Origin: a virus | Length of the DNA stretch: 25,206 nt | IMG/VR virus record: IMGVR_UViG_3300046535_000287 | Location: 1-25,206 of that record | Reading direction: 5' to 3' (one strand) | In this document: positions 12,659 through 20,563 of the stretch, one piece after another | How positions within the stretch are numbered: position 1 is the first letter of the stretch | Layout of the letters: each line of letters starts with the position of its first letter | The notes under the pieces: model-generated | Database searches by the model: none | Told to the model about the DNA's origin: nothing | Seen by the model: only the letters and a program-made list of their open reading frames with translations | Position numbers and translations under genes: made by a program

Positions 12659-13897
12659 ATGGCGAATACATTTCTCACGAACGACATCGTCACCTACGAG
12701 GCCCTCGATGTGCTGGAGAACACCGACGCGGTGCTCATGCACATCAACAGCGAATACTCCAACGACTTCGAGTTCGGCGGCGCGGTGCTCGGGCAAACGC
12801 TCAGCATCAGGAAACCCCCAAGATACATCGGCCGTCTCGGTCAGGCGGCACAGATCGAAGCCATCACTGAAACATTCGTCCCGTTGACGCTGTCGTATCA
12901 GCGCGGCGTTGATACGCAGGTCAGTTCACAGAATCTCATCCTCGATATCGACGACTACCGCAAGCGGATTCTCGAGCCGCAGATCGTGCGGTTGTCGAAT
13001 CTCACCGATCAGGACGTCTGCAACCTGGCGCAAGGGTTGAATCAGTTCGTGGGCACGCCCGGCACCACGCCGACGACGCTCACGACCTACCTCAACGCGA
13101 AGACGAAGCTCGACAACCTGGCGGCGCCGGCTGACCGGAACCGATTCGTGTTCCTGAATCCGGCGGCGGACAACACGCTCGTCGACAACCTGAAGGGGCT
13201 GTTCCAGGCGAGCGCGGAGATCGCCGAGCAATACACGATGGGCTCGATGCGTCGTGCGGCCGGCTTCCGGTGGGAGATGGACCAGAACATCTACGTCCAC
13301 ACCGTTGGGACGCTTGGCGGCACGCCGACTGTCACGACCGTGCCGACCTCCGGCGCGTCCACCATCGTGACCGGCTCATGGACATCGACCACGCTGAACG
13401 CGGGCGATGTCGTGTCGTTCGTCTCGACGTCGACGCCGGTCAACTGGGTGAATCCGCAGTCGTACTCGAGCACGGGCCAGACGGCGCAATTCGTCGTGAT
13501 GGCGACCACGACTGATAGCGGCGGGTCCATCACGATTCCCATCGGACCGGCGATCATCGGTCCAGGTTCGCAGCTCCAGAACGTGACGAATCTGCCGGCA
13601 ACGTCGACGCCGGTCTTTGTGTTCGACACGGCCGCCGCGTCGTTCTCGACGATCACAGGCAAGGTGTCGCCGCAGAACATGGCGGTTCACAAGGACTTCG
13701 GCACGATCGCGATGGTCGACATGCCGCTGCCGGCCGGGACCGATAAGGCGTATCGCGCCGCATCGAAGAAGTCGGGCAAGTCGATTCGGGTCATCCGCGA
13801 TTACGTCGCGACATCAGATCAGTGGATTCAACGCCTCGATCTTCTGTACGGCACAGCGGTGCTGCGGCAGGAACTCGGTGTGCGGGTGGGAGGGTAA
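12659..13897 (+). CDS. Major capsid (coat) protein, P22 gp5-like
   Basis: This 412-residue protein resembles P22 coat (430 residues). It starts MANTFLTNDIVTYEALDVLE and continues with IRKPPRYIGR, a TLSYQRGVDTQVSSQ segment, IDDYRKRILEP and a hydrophobic core ending in YVATSDQWIQRLDLLYGTAV. Residues about 220-325 are Thr/Ser-rich beta sequence inserted into the fold (VTGSWTSTTLNAGDVVSFVS), matching the place of the P22 I-domain, which stabilises the HK97-fold subunit. It forms the icosahedral shell around the scaffold core. It starts 6 nt after scaffold; GTAGG upstream is a weak to moderate ribosome site. Confidence 0.93.
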   Translation: MANTFLTNDIVTYEALDVLENTDAVLMHINSEYSNDFEFGGAVLGQTLSIRKPPRYIGRLGQAAQIEAITETFVPLTLSYQRGVDTQVSSQNLILDIDDYRKRILEPQIVRLSNLTDQDVCNLAQGLNQFVGTPGTTPTTLTTYLNAKTKLDNLAAPADRNRFVFLNPAADNTLVDNLKGLFQASAEIAEQYTMGSMRRAAGFRWEMDQNIYVHTVGTLGGTPTVTTVPTSGASTIVTGSWTSTTLNAGDVVSFVSTSTPVNWVNPQSYSSTGQTAQFVVMATTTDSGGSITIPIGPAIIGPGSQLQNVTNLPATSTPVFVFDTAAASFSTITGKVSPQNMAVHKDFGTIAMVDMPLPAGTDKAYRAASKKSGKSIRVIRDYVATSDQWIQRLDLLYGTAVLRQELGVRVGG

Positions 13898-13901
13898 CGC
13901 G

Positions 13902-14504
13902 ATGGCTTTGACTGCAACCACACTCGCCGGCGCAAAGGCGACGAACGATGTGTTTATCTCGCTTACGTCGGCCACCGGGATTCTGCCGAAGAATCTGGCC
14001 CTCGTCGATACCGAATGGATGCGCGTGACGTCGAACCTCCTCACGCCGACCATCGGTGTCGTTCCCGGCTACTCAGGTTCTCCGGCTGGCCCGCATGGCA
14101 TCCTTGCGCCAGTGATCTACGGGCCGACACAGGATTTCGTGGCGGTCGGGATTTTTCCCGGCTCGATCATGCCAAGCCAGAGCTTCGGCGTGGACGGGGC
14201 GATCACTGGGCCGAGCGGCACCGGAGTGCCCACAGCGAATACGGTGATCTACCTCACGAAGGCCACGGCTGGCGCGTATACGCTCGCGGGGCCGGCGAAA
14301 GATCAACAGAACACGGTGATCTTCGTGAGCACCACAGCGGCGGCGCATGTCATCACCTACACGGCCGGATTCTTCGGGAACACCACATCGTCTGATACGG
14401 CGACGTTCCCAGCGACGATCAACGGCGTGTTCACCATGAAGGCGCAGAACGGCACATGGGCGCCGGTCACGGCGGGCACCATGACGTCGGTGGTGGTGGC
14501 GTAA
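13902..14504 (+). CDS. Probable virion protein after coat (head decoration candidate)
   Basis: This 200-residue protein follows coat by 4 nt and has an excellent ribosome site (GGGAGGG, 7 nt before the ATG). The N-terminal third includes an ALVDTEWMRVTSN segment and a GYSGSPAGPHG turn; the rest is Thr/Ala-rich beta sequence ending in a VTAGTMTSVVVA strand. Such proteins directly after coat are often abundant virion components, for example decoration proteins or head fibre bases. No specific family is recognised, so the role is inferred from position and strong translation signals. Confidence 0.68.
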   Translation: MALTATTLAGAKATNDVFISLTSATGILPKNLALVDTEWMRVTSNLLTPTIGVVPGYSGSPAGPHGILAPVIYGPTQDFVAVGIFPGSIMPSQSFGVDGAITGPSGTGVPTANTVIYLTKATAGAYTLAGPAKDQQNTVIFVSTTAAAHVITYTAGFFGNTTSSDTATFPATINGVFTMKAQNGTWAPVTAGTMTSVVVA

Positions 14505-15166
14505 TGGGCGCGGGCGGGGCGTTTCTCCCGACCGACGACCAGAGCATCACGGGCAACTGGACGTTTTCCAGTTCTCCGACGATCACCTCGTCGGGCACGC
14601 TCGTGGCGACCACGGCGACCCAGACGCTCACGAACAAGACGCTGACCTCTCCGACCGTCACGAGCGAGACATCGGCGAATCCAACGATCACGGGCGATGC
14701 CTCGAGTGGGGTTGTCGTGTCCAAGACGGTGGCGTTCGTGGAAAACGCCACGATGACGACCAGCACCGGAACCGTGGTGATTCCGGCCGGGGCAACACTG
14801 GTGGATATCGTGGTCACGTCCTCGGTGCTGTGGTCGAAGGCGTCATCGCGGTTCACCTGCGGTGACGCGCAAGCCGCTACGGGGTGGTTCACGTCGACGG
14901 ATCTCAGCGGCACAGACCTGCTCGTCGGAGAAGCGCTACGGGCGGCCGGCGGGTCGGCCTCGTGGGGCGGCGTGAACGGGGCGTATCTCGTGTCGGCGAC
15001 GGGCGTGTTCGGGCAGGCGACGGCGACGAAGGCGGGACCGTATTACGTCTCGGCAGGGAGCGTGATTGGCGTCGTGACGGTGACGCCTGGGGCCGGGACG
15101 GCTGGTAGGACGTTCATGACCGTGACCTACTCGGTCGGTCAGGTGACGGCGCCGGTTGTGGCGTAA
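14504..15166 (+). CDS. Beta-rich fibre-like structural protein
   Basis: This 220-residue protein overlaps the previous stop at TAATG. It contains the TQTLTNKTLTSPTV motif, familiar from repeats in phage fibre and spike proteins, within a Thr/Ser-rich N-terminal region (residues 15-65). The C-terminal half is a glycine-rich beta domain with a single cysteine (TCGDAQA) and a YYVSAGSVIGVVTVTPG segment that resembles an outer beta-sandwich. It is probably a surface protein of the virion. A strong hairpin terminator follows it. Confidence 0.65.
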   Translation: MGAGGAFLPTDDQSITGNWTFSSSPTITSSGTLVATTATQTLTNKTLTSPTVTSETSANPTITGDASSGVVVSKTVAFVENATMTTSTGTVVIPAGATLVDIVVTSSVLWSKASSRFTCGDAQAATGWFTSTDLSGTDLLVGEALRAAGGSASWGGVNGAYLVSATGVFGQATATKAGPYYVSAGSVIGVVTVTPGAGTAGRTFMTVTYSVGQVTAPVVA

Positions 15167-15177
15167 TTGAGGCAAGG

Positions 15178-15209
15178 GCGGCCTGGCTCAAACAGTCAGG
15201 CCGCTATTT
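15178..15209 (+). terminator. Intrinsic terminator hairpin after the capsid block
   Basis: GCGGCCTG (15178-15185) pairs perfectly with CAGGCCGC (15197-15204). Three more inner pairs, one of them G-T, extend the stem to 11 bp around a CAAAC loop. TATTT follows, a short and imperfect T-run. It sits in the only sizeable gap of the structural block. It would cap or dampen transcription after coat and its partners. Confidence 0.65.
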
Positions 15210-15218
15210 GAGGAACCT

Positions 15219-15737
15219 ATGGATCTTCTCTCGATGTTCACGCCGGAGCAAATCGAAGCGCTCAAGGTGCAACTGCTCGCGAACAACTCTGGGCGCTCGC
15301 CGATCAAGCCGCGCCAACTGCACGATCTGCGGCTCCTGCCGACGAAGGATGACCCTCGGCCGATGTTCATCATGTCGGCCGAATCGCCGCGCGATGCCGG
15401 CGACCTCTCGAAGACCTACCCCTATCCGGCGCTGCTGTGGCACCGCGACACTGGCGAGGAAATCACGGTGCATTCCGCGAAGGACCGTGCGACGTATGGC
15501 CCGGAATGGAAATCAGTTCCGCCTGTTGATCGCGTGCTCACGCCGATGGAGGACATCAGCGAACTGCTCTCTGGCCTGACGGAGCATGAACGGTCGGTGG
15601 TTCTCGAGGCGCAGAACCGGCAGCGGATGGAATCGCTCCAATCGCGACTGGCTGACCTGACGCCAGAACAACTCGCGGCGCTTGTGGCGGGTCTGCCGCA
15701 GCCGAAAGCCGTGCCGGGGCAGAAGCGGACGGCCTAG
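15219..15737 (+). CDS. 172-aa protein of unknown function before the adaptor gene
   Basis: The product starts MDLLSMFTPEQIEALKVQLL, a helical N-terminus, then has a compact middle with RSPIKPRQLHDLRLLPTKDD, a TYPYPALLWH segment, a helical region (LSGLTEHERSVVLEAQNRQR) and a C-terminal LTPEQLAALVAGLPQP piece, which echoes the TPEQ-x-x-AL pattern of the N-terminus. The two 'TPEQ' helices suggest a repeated small motif. I recognise no family. GAGG lies 5 nt before the ATG, directly after the terminator hairpin, so it may start a new transcript segment or depend on read-through. Confidence 0.7.
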   Translation: MDLLSMFTPEQIEALKVQLLANNSGRSPIKPRQLHDLRLLPTKDDPRPMFIMSAESPRDAGDLSKTYPYPALLWHRDTGEEITVHSAKDRATYGPEWKSVPPVDRVLTPMEDISELLSGLTEHERSVVLEAQNRQRMESLQSRLADLTPEQLAALVAGLPQPKAVPGQKRTA

Positions 15738-15738
15738 T

Positions 15739-16479
15739 ATGCCGACCGTGCGCGCGATTGCCGCTGATGCGCTGATGGAAATCGGCGCGCTCGGGCAGAA
15801 TGAAACGATGTCCGCTGCGGATGCCATGCTCGCGCTCACACGGATTCAGGGCATGATCGACGGGTGGGCCGCGGATCGGCTCACGCTGTCCGTACAGTCC
15901 GCGCTCTCGATTTCATGGCCGGCGGCGACCAGCACGCGCACGATTGGGCCTGGCGGGGACATCAGCGCACAGCGGCCAGTGTGGATCAACACGATGAACT
16001 TCGTCGTGCCTGGGAGTTCGCCGGCCGTTGAAACGCCGATGGCGCAACTCGACGAAGACCAATACGCGCAGTTGACGATCAAGTCGCTGCAATCGGCGCT
16101 GCCGCAGCAGTTTTTCTATCAGACGTCGATCGATACCGCGGTCGGCACGCTGTTCATCTGGCCGCAGCCGACGCAGACGATTGAACTCCGGCTCTACGCG
16201 CCGCAAGCCGTGGGGGTGCCGGCGACACTCGACAGCATCTTGACCGGGCCGCCGGGATATCAACAGGCGTTCATGTATCAGCTCGCGCTGCGGTTGTGCA
16301 CGCCGTTCGCGAAGCAGGTGCCGCCGCTCCTGCCGCAGATGGCCGCTGAAGCCTATGCGTTGATGAAGCGCCAGAACGTATCTCCGGGCCTGCTCGGGTG
16401 CGATCCGGCGCTGATTCCGCACGGGGCAGGCGGCTACAACATCCTGAGTGATTCGATTTCTGCGCCGAGCGCGCACTGA
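15739..16479 (+). CDS. P22 gp4-like head-tail adaptor (tail accessory factor)
   Basis: This 246-residue protein has the pattern of the P22 Tail-4 family: an N-terminal helix RAIAADALMEIGALG, a DAMLALTRIQGMIDGW helix, then a beta region with TRTIGPGGDISAQRPVWI and a later FFYQTSIDTAVGTLFIWP segment ending in an ELRLYAP strand. P22 gp4 binds under the portal and extends the channel after packaging. Here the protein is longer than P22 gp4 (166 residues), with an extra helical C-terminus. ATG 15739 lies just after the previous TAG; an earlier in-frame ATG at 15682 falls inside the upstream gene. Confidence 0.85.
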   Translation: MPTVRAIAADALMEIGALGQNETMSAADAMLALTRIQGMIDGWAADRLTLSVQSALSISWPAATSTRTIGPGGDISAQRPVWINTMNFVVPGSSPAVETPMAQLDEDQYAQLTIKSLQSALPQQFFYQTSIDTAVGTLFIWPQPTQTIELRLYAPQAVGVPATLDSILTGPPGYQQAFMYQLALRLCTPFAKQVPPLLPQMAAEAYALMKRQNVSPGLLGCDPALIPHGAGGYNILSDSISAPSAH

Positions 16480-16489
16480 GGGGCGAGTC

Positions 16490-16714
16490 ATGATTATCGG
16501 CACCTGTAGTAAGTGCGGTGGGCCTGTCGATTCTCCGAACATGTCGATGTCGGTTCCTCCAGTTCCGACTTGTTTGCGCTGTGGAGCTACGATGGAAAAT
16601 CCGTATGGCCCTGTCGTGAAAATGAAGCGACAGCCCAACCTGAATTGCACATGTGGTTCGTCTGCTGGATGTGCAATTCATACGTGGACAAATCCGACAT
16701 TGCATTGCACGTAG
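16490..16714 (+). CDS. Small protein with two CxxC pairs (zinc ribbon candidate)
   Basis: The 74-residue product has C-S-K-C-G early and C-L-R-C-G about 20 residues later, the spacing of a small zinc ribbon, followed by a C-terminal part with four more cysteines and a His (TCGSSAGCAIH ... LHCT). GAGGGG lies a few nucleotides before ATG 16490. Codon choice is less GC-biased than in its neighbours, which suggests a recent arrival. Function is unknown; such proteins may bind nucleic acid or help assembly. Confidence 0.65.
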   Translation: MIIGTCSKCGGPVDSPNMSMSVPPVPTCLRCGATMENPYGPVVKMKRQPNLNCTCGSSAGCAIHTWTNPTLHCT

Positions 16715-16721
16715 GGACATC

Positions 16722-17000
16722 ATGGCGCAAATCTTCAATCAAGGCTACGCGAAAGCCATCCTCATCACGAAGTCCGATACGGTGAACTTCGATGCCTCCG
16801 TGTCCACGGTCGGTCAAGACGTCAAGCCGTGCGATGCGATCTGGGTCGGCGGCGCTGGCATCGTCAAAGCCGTGATGCAGGATGGGTCGACCGCAGAGTT
16901 TACTTGTGTTGCTGGCACGCTCCTGCCGATTCGGGCCATTCGCGTGTTCAGTGCCACCACGACAGCCACGCTGATGTATGCGCTCTACGCCAGCCCATGA
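16722..17000 (+). CDS. Small beta-rich structural protein, spike-base-like
   Basis: This 92-residue protein has a YAKAILITKSDTVNF opening, a DAIWVGGAGIVKAVMQDGST centre and a GTLLPIRAIRVFSATTTAT ending. The order 'AIWVGGAG-x-V, T-F-T, AGTLLPI, R-V' resembles small phage virion proteins labelled spike base or baseplate-associated in other genomes. It most likely forms a compact beta-sandwich. Start at ATG 16722 fits the family opening. The stop overlaps the next start as ATGA. The name is by resemblance, with no search done. Confidence 0.6.
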   Translation: MAQIFNQGYAKAILITKSDTVNFDASVSTVGQDVKPCDAIWVGGAGIVKAVMQDGSTAEFTCVAGTLLPIRAIRVFSATTTATLMYALYASP

Positions 17001-17386
17001 TCATCCACGTCCTCATGACGCAGCCGATGACGGCACGGGACCAGACGATCACGCTATCGTCTGGACCGCTGACGTGCGAAACGGAACTCGTGATTCCGGC
17101 CGATGCGGAGCCGAGCGAGCAGGAGTATCTTGCGGTCTGCAAGGTGTTCTCGAAGACGCAGGCGCAGGTGGTGCGCGGCGCCCGCGGAACCATCGCGCGG
17201 TCCTACCCGGCGAATACCATCGTCGGGGTGTCCTCCGATGGCATGATGCACGAACCGGCGCGTTCTGAGCCTGAAACCGAAGCCCTCCCTGAGACGATCC
17301 GTCCTTCCCGGCGTCAACCGCTCGACATTGCCGCCACGACACAGCGCGGGGCGTGTCCCCTGTGCGGCTGCACAGGGCAGCATTGA
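16997..17386 (+). CDS. Tail-associated small beta-domain protein with a C-terminal CxxCxC
   Basis: This 129-residue protein contains TARDQTITLSSGPLTCETEL, then an EYLAVCKVFSKTQAQVVRGA segment and GTIARSYPANTIVGV. The order 'switch-on strand, E-x-L-x-V, V-x-RG-x-x-GT-x-A-x-x-Y/H' is a small domain found in many phage tail and fibre proteins, and a second copy stands at the start of the next gene. The C-terminal tail ends ACPLCGCTGQH, a possible metal or disulfide site. It overlaps the previous gene by four bases and the next start by four bases. Confidence 0.6.
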   Translation: MIIHVLMTQPMTARDQTITLSSGPLTCETELVIPADAEPSEQEYLAVCKVFSKTQAQVVRGARGTIARSYPANTIVGVSSDGMMHEPARSEPETEALPETIRPSRRQPLDIAATTQRGACPLCGCTGQH

Positions 17387-18426
17387 CGACAACCACCCTC
17401 GCGCAAGCGCTCTCCGCCTCCGGTCAGAGCATCACGCTCACGGATGCCGGCGATCTCGTGTTCGGCGACCTGCTCGCGCTGGATGCCGAGTTCTGCCGCA
17501 TCCTGAAGGTGCTCACGCCGACACAGGCGCTTGTCCAGCGCGGGGTGAACGGCACGCCGTCTGCCGCGCATCTCGTAGGCGCGGTGGTGAACGTCGGAGT
17601 GCCTGAAGACTTCCTGACCGGGCCTCAGCAGCTCCCGGCGTTCGGCATCGATACCAACGTGCTCACCGGGCTCGGGCCGAGTGAAGCCGCGACGTTCCAG
17701 CCCTCGTCCGGCGGCGGCGGTGGGGCTCCAGCGAATGCGACATACGTCGTGCTCTCGCTGAATGCCACGCTGACGAACGAGCGCGTGTTGACGGCGGGGG
17801 CGAACATCACCCTGACGGATGGCGGGGCCGGCAGCACGCTCACGATTGCGGCGGCCTCGAGCGGCACCGGCACCGTGACGAGCGTCGGGCTCTCCCTGCC
17901 GGCGATGTTCACGGTCAGCGGCTCTCCGGTCACAACAACCGGCACGCTGACAGCCGTGCTCGCGACGCAGGTCACGAAGACGTTCCTCGCCGGACCGACC
18001 TCCGGGGCCGATGCGGTGCCCACGTTCCGCGTGCTCGCGGCGGCGGATATTCCCGACCTGAGCGCGGTGTATTCGCCGGTGGCCGGGAATTCGAGCCTTG
18101 TCACGGTCGGCACGATCACGGCTGGCACGTGGCACGGGGACGTGATTACCGGCCAGTATGGCGGCACGGGTGTGGCGAACACCGGGAAGACGATCACGAT
18201 TGGCGGGAACGTGACGACATCCGGCGCGTTCGCCCTCACGATGACGCTCACGGGGACAACCGGCGTCACGCTGCCCACGACGGGCACGCTCGCGACGCTG
18301 GCCGGTGCCGAGGCGCTGAGCAACAAGACCGGCCTCATCAGCCAGTGGACGAATGATAGCGGCTACATCACGGCTGCGAGCGTTGGCAACACGTTCGTGA
18401 AAACATTCCTGACGATGGGTGGGTGA
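17383..18426 (+). CDS. Tail fibre-like protein with a TTG start
   Basis: This protein has about 347 residues. The N-terminal ~75 residues repeat the small domain of the preceding gene (QSITLTDAGDLVFGDLLALD, then QALVQRGVNGT). A Gly-rich linker (SSGGGGGAP) leads to a Thr/Ser/Gly beta region with typical fibre motifs, such as ITAGTWHGDVITGQYGGTG, and a C-terminal LSNKTGLISQWTNDSGYITA. It is probably a host-contacting fibre or spike. I favour TTG 17383, whose bases overlap the previous stop (TTGA) with AGGG a few nt upstream, over the in-frame GTG at 17353, because the extra residues would be read from the overlap. Confidence 0.72.
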   Translation: MTTTTLAQALSASGQSITLTDAGDLVFGDLLALDAEFCRILKVLTPTQALVQRGVNGTPSAAHLVGAVVNVGVPEDFLTGPQQLPAFGIDTNVLTGLGPSEAATFQPSSGGGGGAPANATYVVLSLNATLTNERVLTAGANITLTDGGAGSTLTIAAASSGTGTVTSVGLSLPAMFTVSGSPVTTTGTLTAVLATQVTKTFLAGPTSGADAVPTFRVLAAADIPDLSAVYSPVAGNSSLVTVGTITAGTWHGDVITGQYGGTGVANTGKTITIGGNVTTSGAFALTMTLTGTTGVTLPTTGTLATLAGAEALSNKTGLISQWTNDSGYITAASVGNTFVKTFLTMGG

Positions 18427-18755
18427 TGGCTGAAGCGATTAAGGTGCTCTCACAGACGAAGCCAGGCGCGACGACGCTCACGGATTCGTATACGGTGCCA
18501 GGCGCCACCACGGCCGTGGTGAGCACGGTTGTGGTGTGCAATCAAAGCGCGACACCGACCACGTATCGCCTGAGTATCGCGGTTGCTGGCTTGGCGGATA
18601 CCGCGAAGCAATACATCGCCTACGATGCGCCGATTGCCGCGAATGAATCGCGCACGTTTACGCTCGGCGTCACGCTCGGGGCGGCAGACGTCGTGCGGGT
18701 CTACAACACGCTCGCGACGGTCTCGTTCAACGTCTTCGGCGTTGAGGAAAGCTGA
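18426..18755 (+). CDS. 109-aa beta-sandwich virion protein
   Basis: The sequence is nearly all strand-forming (YTVPGATTAVVSTVVVCNQS, then TTYRLSIAVAGLADTAKQYI and NESRTFTLGVTLGAADVVRV), the pattern of an Ig-like or jelly-roll-like domain. Proteins of this size and pattern occur beside phage fibre genes and probably decorate the virion or trimerise a fibre. Start ATG 18426 shares a base with the previous stop, and the stop overlaps the next ATG. No exact family can be given. Confidence 0.65.
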   Translation: MAEAIKVLSQTKPGATTLTDSYTVPGATTAVVSTVVVCNQSATPTTYRLSIAVAGLADTAKQYIAYDAPIAANESRTFTLGVTLGAADVVRVYNTLATVSFNVFGVEES

Positions 18756-20281
18756 TGTCTATCGGATCAACAGCGTCATCGACGGCCGTTACCGGCAACG
18801 TCACGGTGGTTCAGCCCACTGGTACGAATCTCCATGTCGTGACGGATACCACGTCGACGACGGCGGTCACTCAGGCGACCGGCACGAATCTCCACGCGGT
18901 CATCGATAGCGGGACCATCACGACAGTCTCGGCGGTGACGGCGATCACGAACGCGCTTCCGTCCGGGTCGAATGTCATCGGCCACGTGATCAACGACGCG
19001 AGTTCGGCTGTTATCGGTCATGTGATCGTCGACACGACGTCCACCACGGCGGTGACGCAGGCCACGGCGGCGAATCTCAACGCGGCTGTCGTTGGGACTG
19101 GCACGGCTGGCACTGCGGCTGGTGGCGTGCTGACGGTGCAAGGCGTGGCGAGCATGACGAAACTGCTCGTGACGCCGGATTCCGTGGCCCTCCCGGCGAA
19201 TCAATCTGTGAACGTCGCACAGGTGGCCGGGACCAACACCGTGACGGGCGGTGTGGCCGGGATCATCGCGGTGGGCGGGAACGTCGCGAACGCGGTCACG
19301 GCGACGGCGAACCCCGTGCCGGTCGGCGGTGTGTTCGTCACATCGCCAGCCACGCTCACGACGGGCCAGACCGCGACGCTCCAGTTCACGGCGGCGCAGA
19401 ACGCGAAGCACGACCTGACCACGTTGGCAGGCACCGCGACGGACACGAACTCTGGTAGCAAGTCGGCGGGCACGTTGCGCGTGGTGATTGCGACCGATCA
19501 GCCACAGTTGACGAATAAGTTGCTCGTCACTCCTGATTCCGTGGCGCTGCCAGCAAATCAAAGCGTCAACGTGGCCCAACTTGCTGGCACCACAACAGAT
19601 ACCAACAGTGGCAGCAAATCAGCAGGCACGCTGAGAGTCGTGCTCGCGACAGACCAGCCCGCGTTGACGAACAAACTACTGGTGACGCCTGACGCGAATA
19701 GCGCGATCAATCTCGCACAGGTCAATGGGACCACGACGGTTAATGGCGGATCCGCGGCGGGCATCCTGGCGGTCGGTGGGCCGAACGCGACAAACGTCGC
19801 GATCACGGGAAATCCGGTCAATAACGGCGCGCAAGCGGTCAGCAGCGAGAACGCCGCAGTGACCACGGCGCGCCAAGTGCAACTCGTTGCCGATCTGGTC
19901 GGGAAACTGATCGTCCTGCCCTACGCGAACCCAGAGAATTTCGTCTCAGGGGCTATCACCTCGGCGATGACTGGCACGACCACGACATCATTGCTCTCGG
20001 CTCCGGCTTCTGGCCTTCGGAACTACATCACCCAGATCACAGTGAGCAATGCCAGTATCACGGTGCCGACCGATATCTTGATTCAGGATGGGAGCGGGGG
20101 AACCACGCTCTATGTGCTTCCCTGTCCGATTGGATCGGGCACCGGCACCGGGACCAGCGGCGGCACGTTTGTCTTTCCGACGCCACTTCGTCAGCCTACG
20201 ACCGCCACGGCGATTTTCGTCGCGAATGTGACGACAGGTTCAAGCACGAAGGTCTCGGCCTCCGGCTACAAGGGCGCCTAG
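18755..20281 (+). CDS. Repeat-containing fibre/spike protein with C-terminal beta domain
   Basis: This 508-residue protein begins with Thr/Val-rich strands in short repeats (GTNLH plus TTSTTAVTQAT, seen twice and once in altered form). It then carries a 52-residue unit starting GTATDTNSGSKSAGTLRVV at about residue 225, followed by a second, slightly shorter copy, and a partial third copy upstream (KLLVTPDSVALPANQSVNVA). The C-terminal ~130 residues form a separate beta domain, beginning near NPENFVSGAITSAMTG and ending STKVSASGYKGA. This is probably a trimeric spike or fibre component with a host-binding head. The unit copies are more alike in protein than in DNA, so the duplication is not recent. 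Confidence 0.7.
   Translation: MSIGSTASSTAVTGNVTVVQPTGTNLHVVTDTTSTTAVTQATGTNLHAVIDSGTITTVSAVTAITNALPSGSNVIGHVINDASSAVIGHVIVDTTSTTAVTQATAANLNAAVVGTGTAGTAAGGVLTVQGVASMTKLLVTPDSVALPANQSVNVAQVAGTNTVTGGVAGIIAVGGNVANAVTATANPVPVGGVFVTSPATLTTGQTATLQFTAAQNAKHDLTTLAGTATDTNSGSKSAGTLRVVIATDQPQLTNKLLVTPDSVALPANQSVNVAQLAGTTTDTNSGSKSAGTLRVVLATDQPALTNKLLVTPDANSAINLAQVNGTTTVNGGSAAGILAVGGPNATNVAITGNPVNNGAQAVSSENAAVTTARQVQLVADLVGKLIVLPYANPENFVSGAITSAMTGTTTTSLLSAPASGLRNYITQITVSNASITVPTDILIQDGSGGTTLYVLPCPIGSGTGTGTSGGTFVFPTPLRQPTTATAIFVANVTTGSSTKVSASGYKGA
19427..19732 (+). repeat. Tandem 52-codon repeat inside the fibre-like gene
   Basis: Unit A runs from 19427 to 19582 and unit B from 19583 to about 19732, where it lacks a few codons. 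A partial copy covers 19154-19234. The copies share most residues but many third-base differences, so they were conserved at protein level. Confidence 0.75.
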
Positions 20282-20563
20282 ATGCCGCCCATTCAATCCG
20301 TCACCATCACCGACACCGCAATCATCATTGTGGATCTTCGTGGGGGGAACCGCACGTTTCTCTTCTCGCAACTGACGGCGGCACAAGATACGATTGCGAA
20401 AGCCGAGAACTTCATTAATCTCTTCCTCTCGGGACTCTCCAGCGGGTTCTATGGCGCCGTGTGCCACGTCTTCACGCTCTCACCGCTCACGCTGACGGTA
20501 GCCCTCTACGACGTCGGGACCACGCCACGGCCGAATTGGTGGAACGGATTCGGGAATGGCTAG
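20282..20563 (+). CDS. 93-aa protein of unknown function
   Basis: The ATG directly follows the previous TAG without a gap, and the end overlaps the next gene by 8 nt. The product is hydrophobic and beta-like at the start (QSVTITDTAIIIVDLRGGNR), then helical (AAQDTIAKAENFINLFLSGL), and ends in a short Trp/Asn/Gly-rich tail. I recognise no family. Its position between fibre-like genes suggests a virion or assembly role. Confidence 0.6.
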   Translation: MPPIQSVTITDTAIIIVDLRGGNRTFLFSQLTAAQDTIAKAENFINLFLSGLSSGFYGAVCHVFTLSPLTLTVALYDVGTTPRPNWWNGFGNG

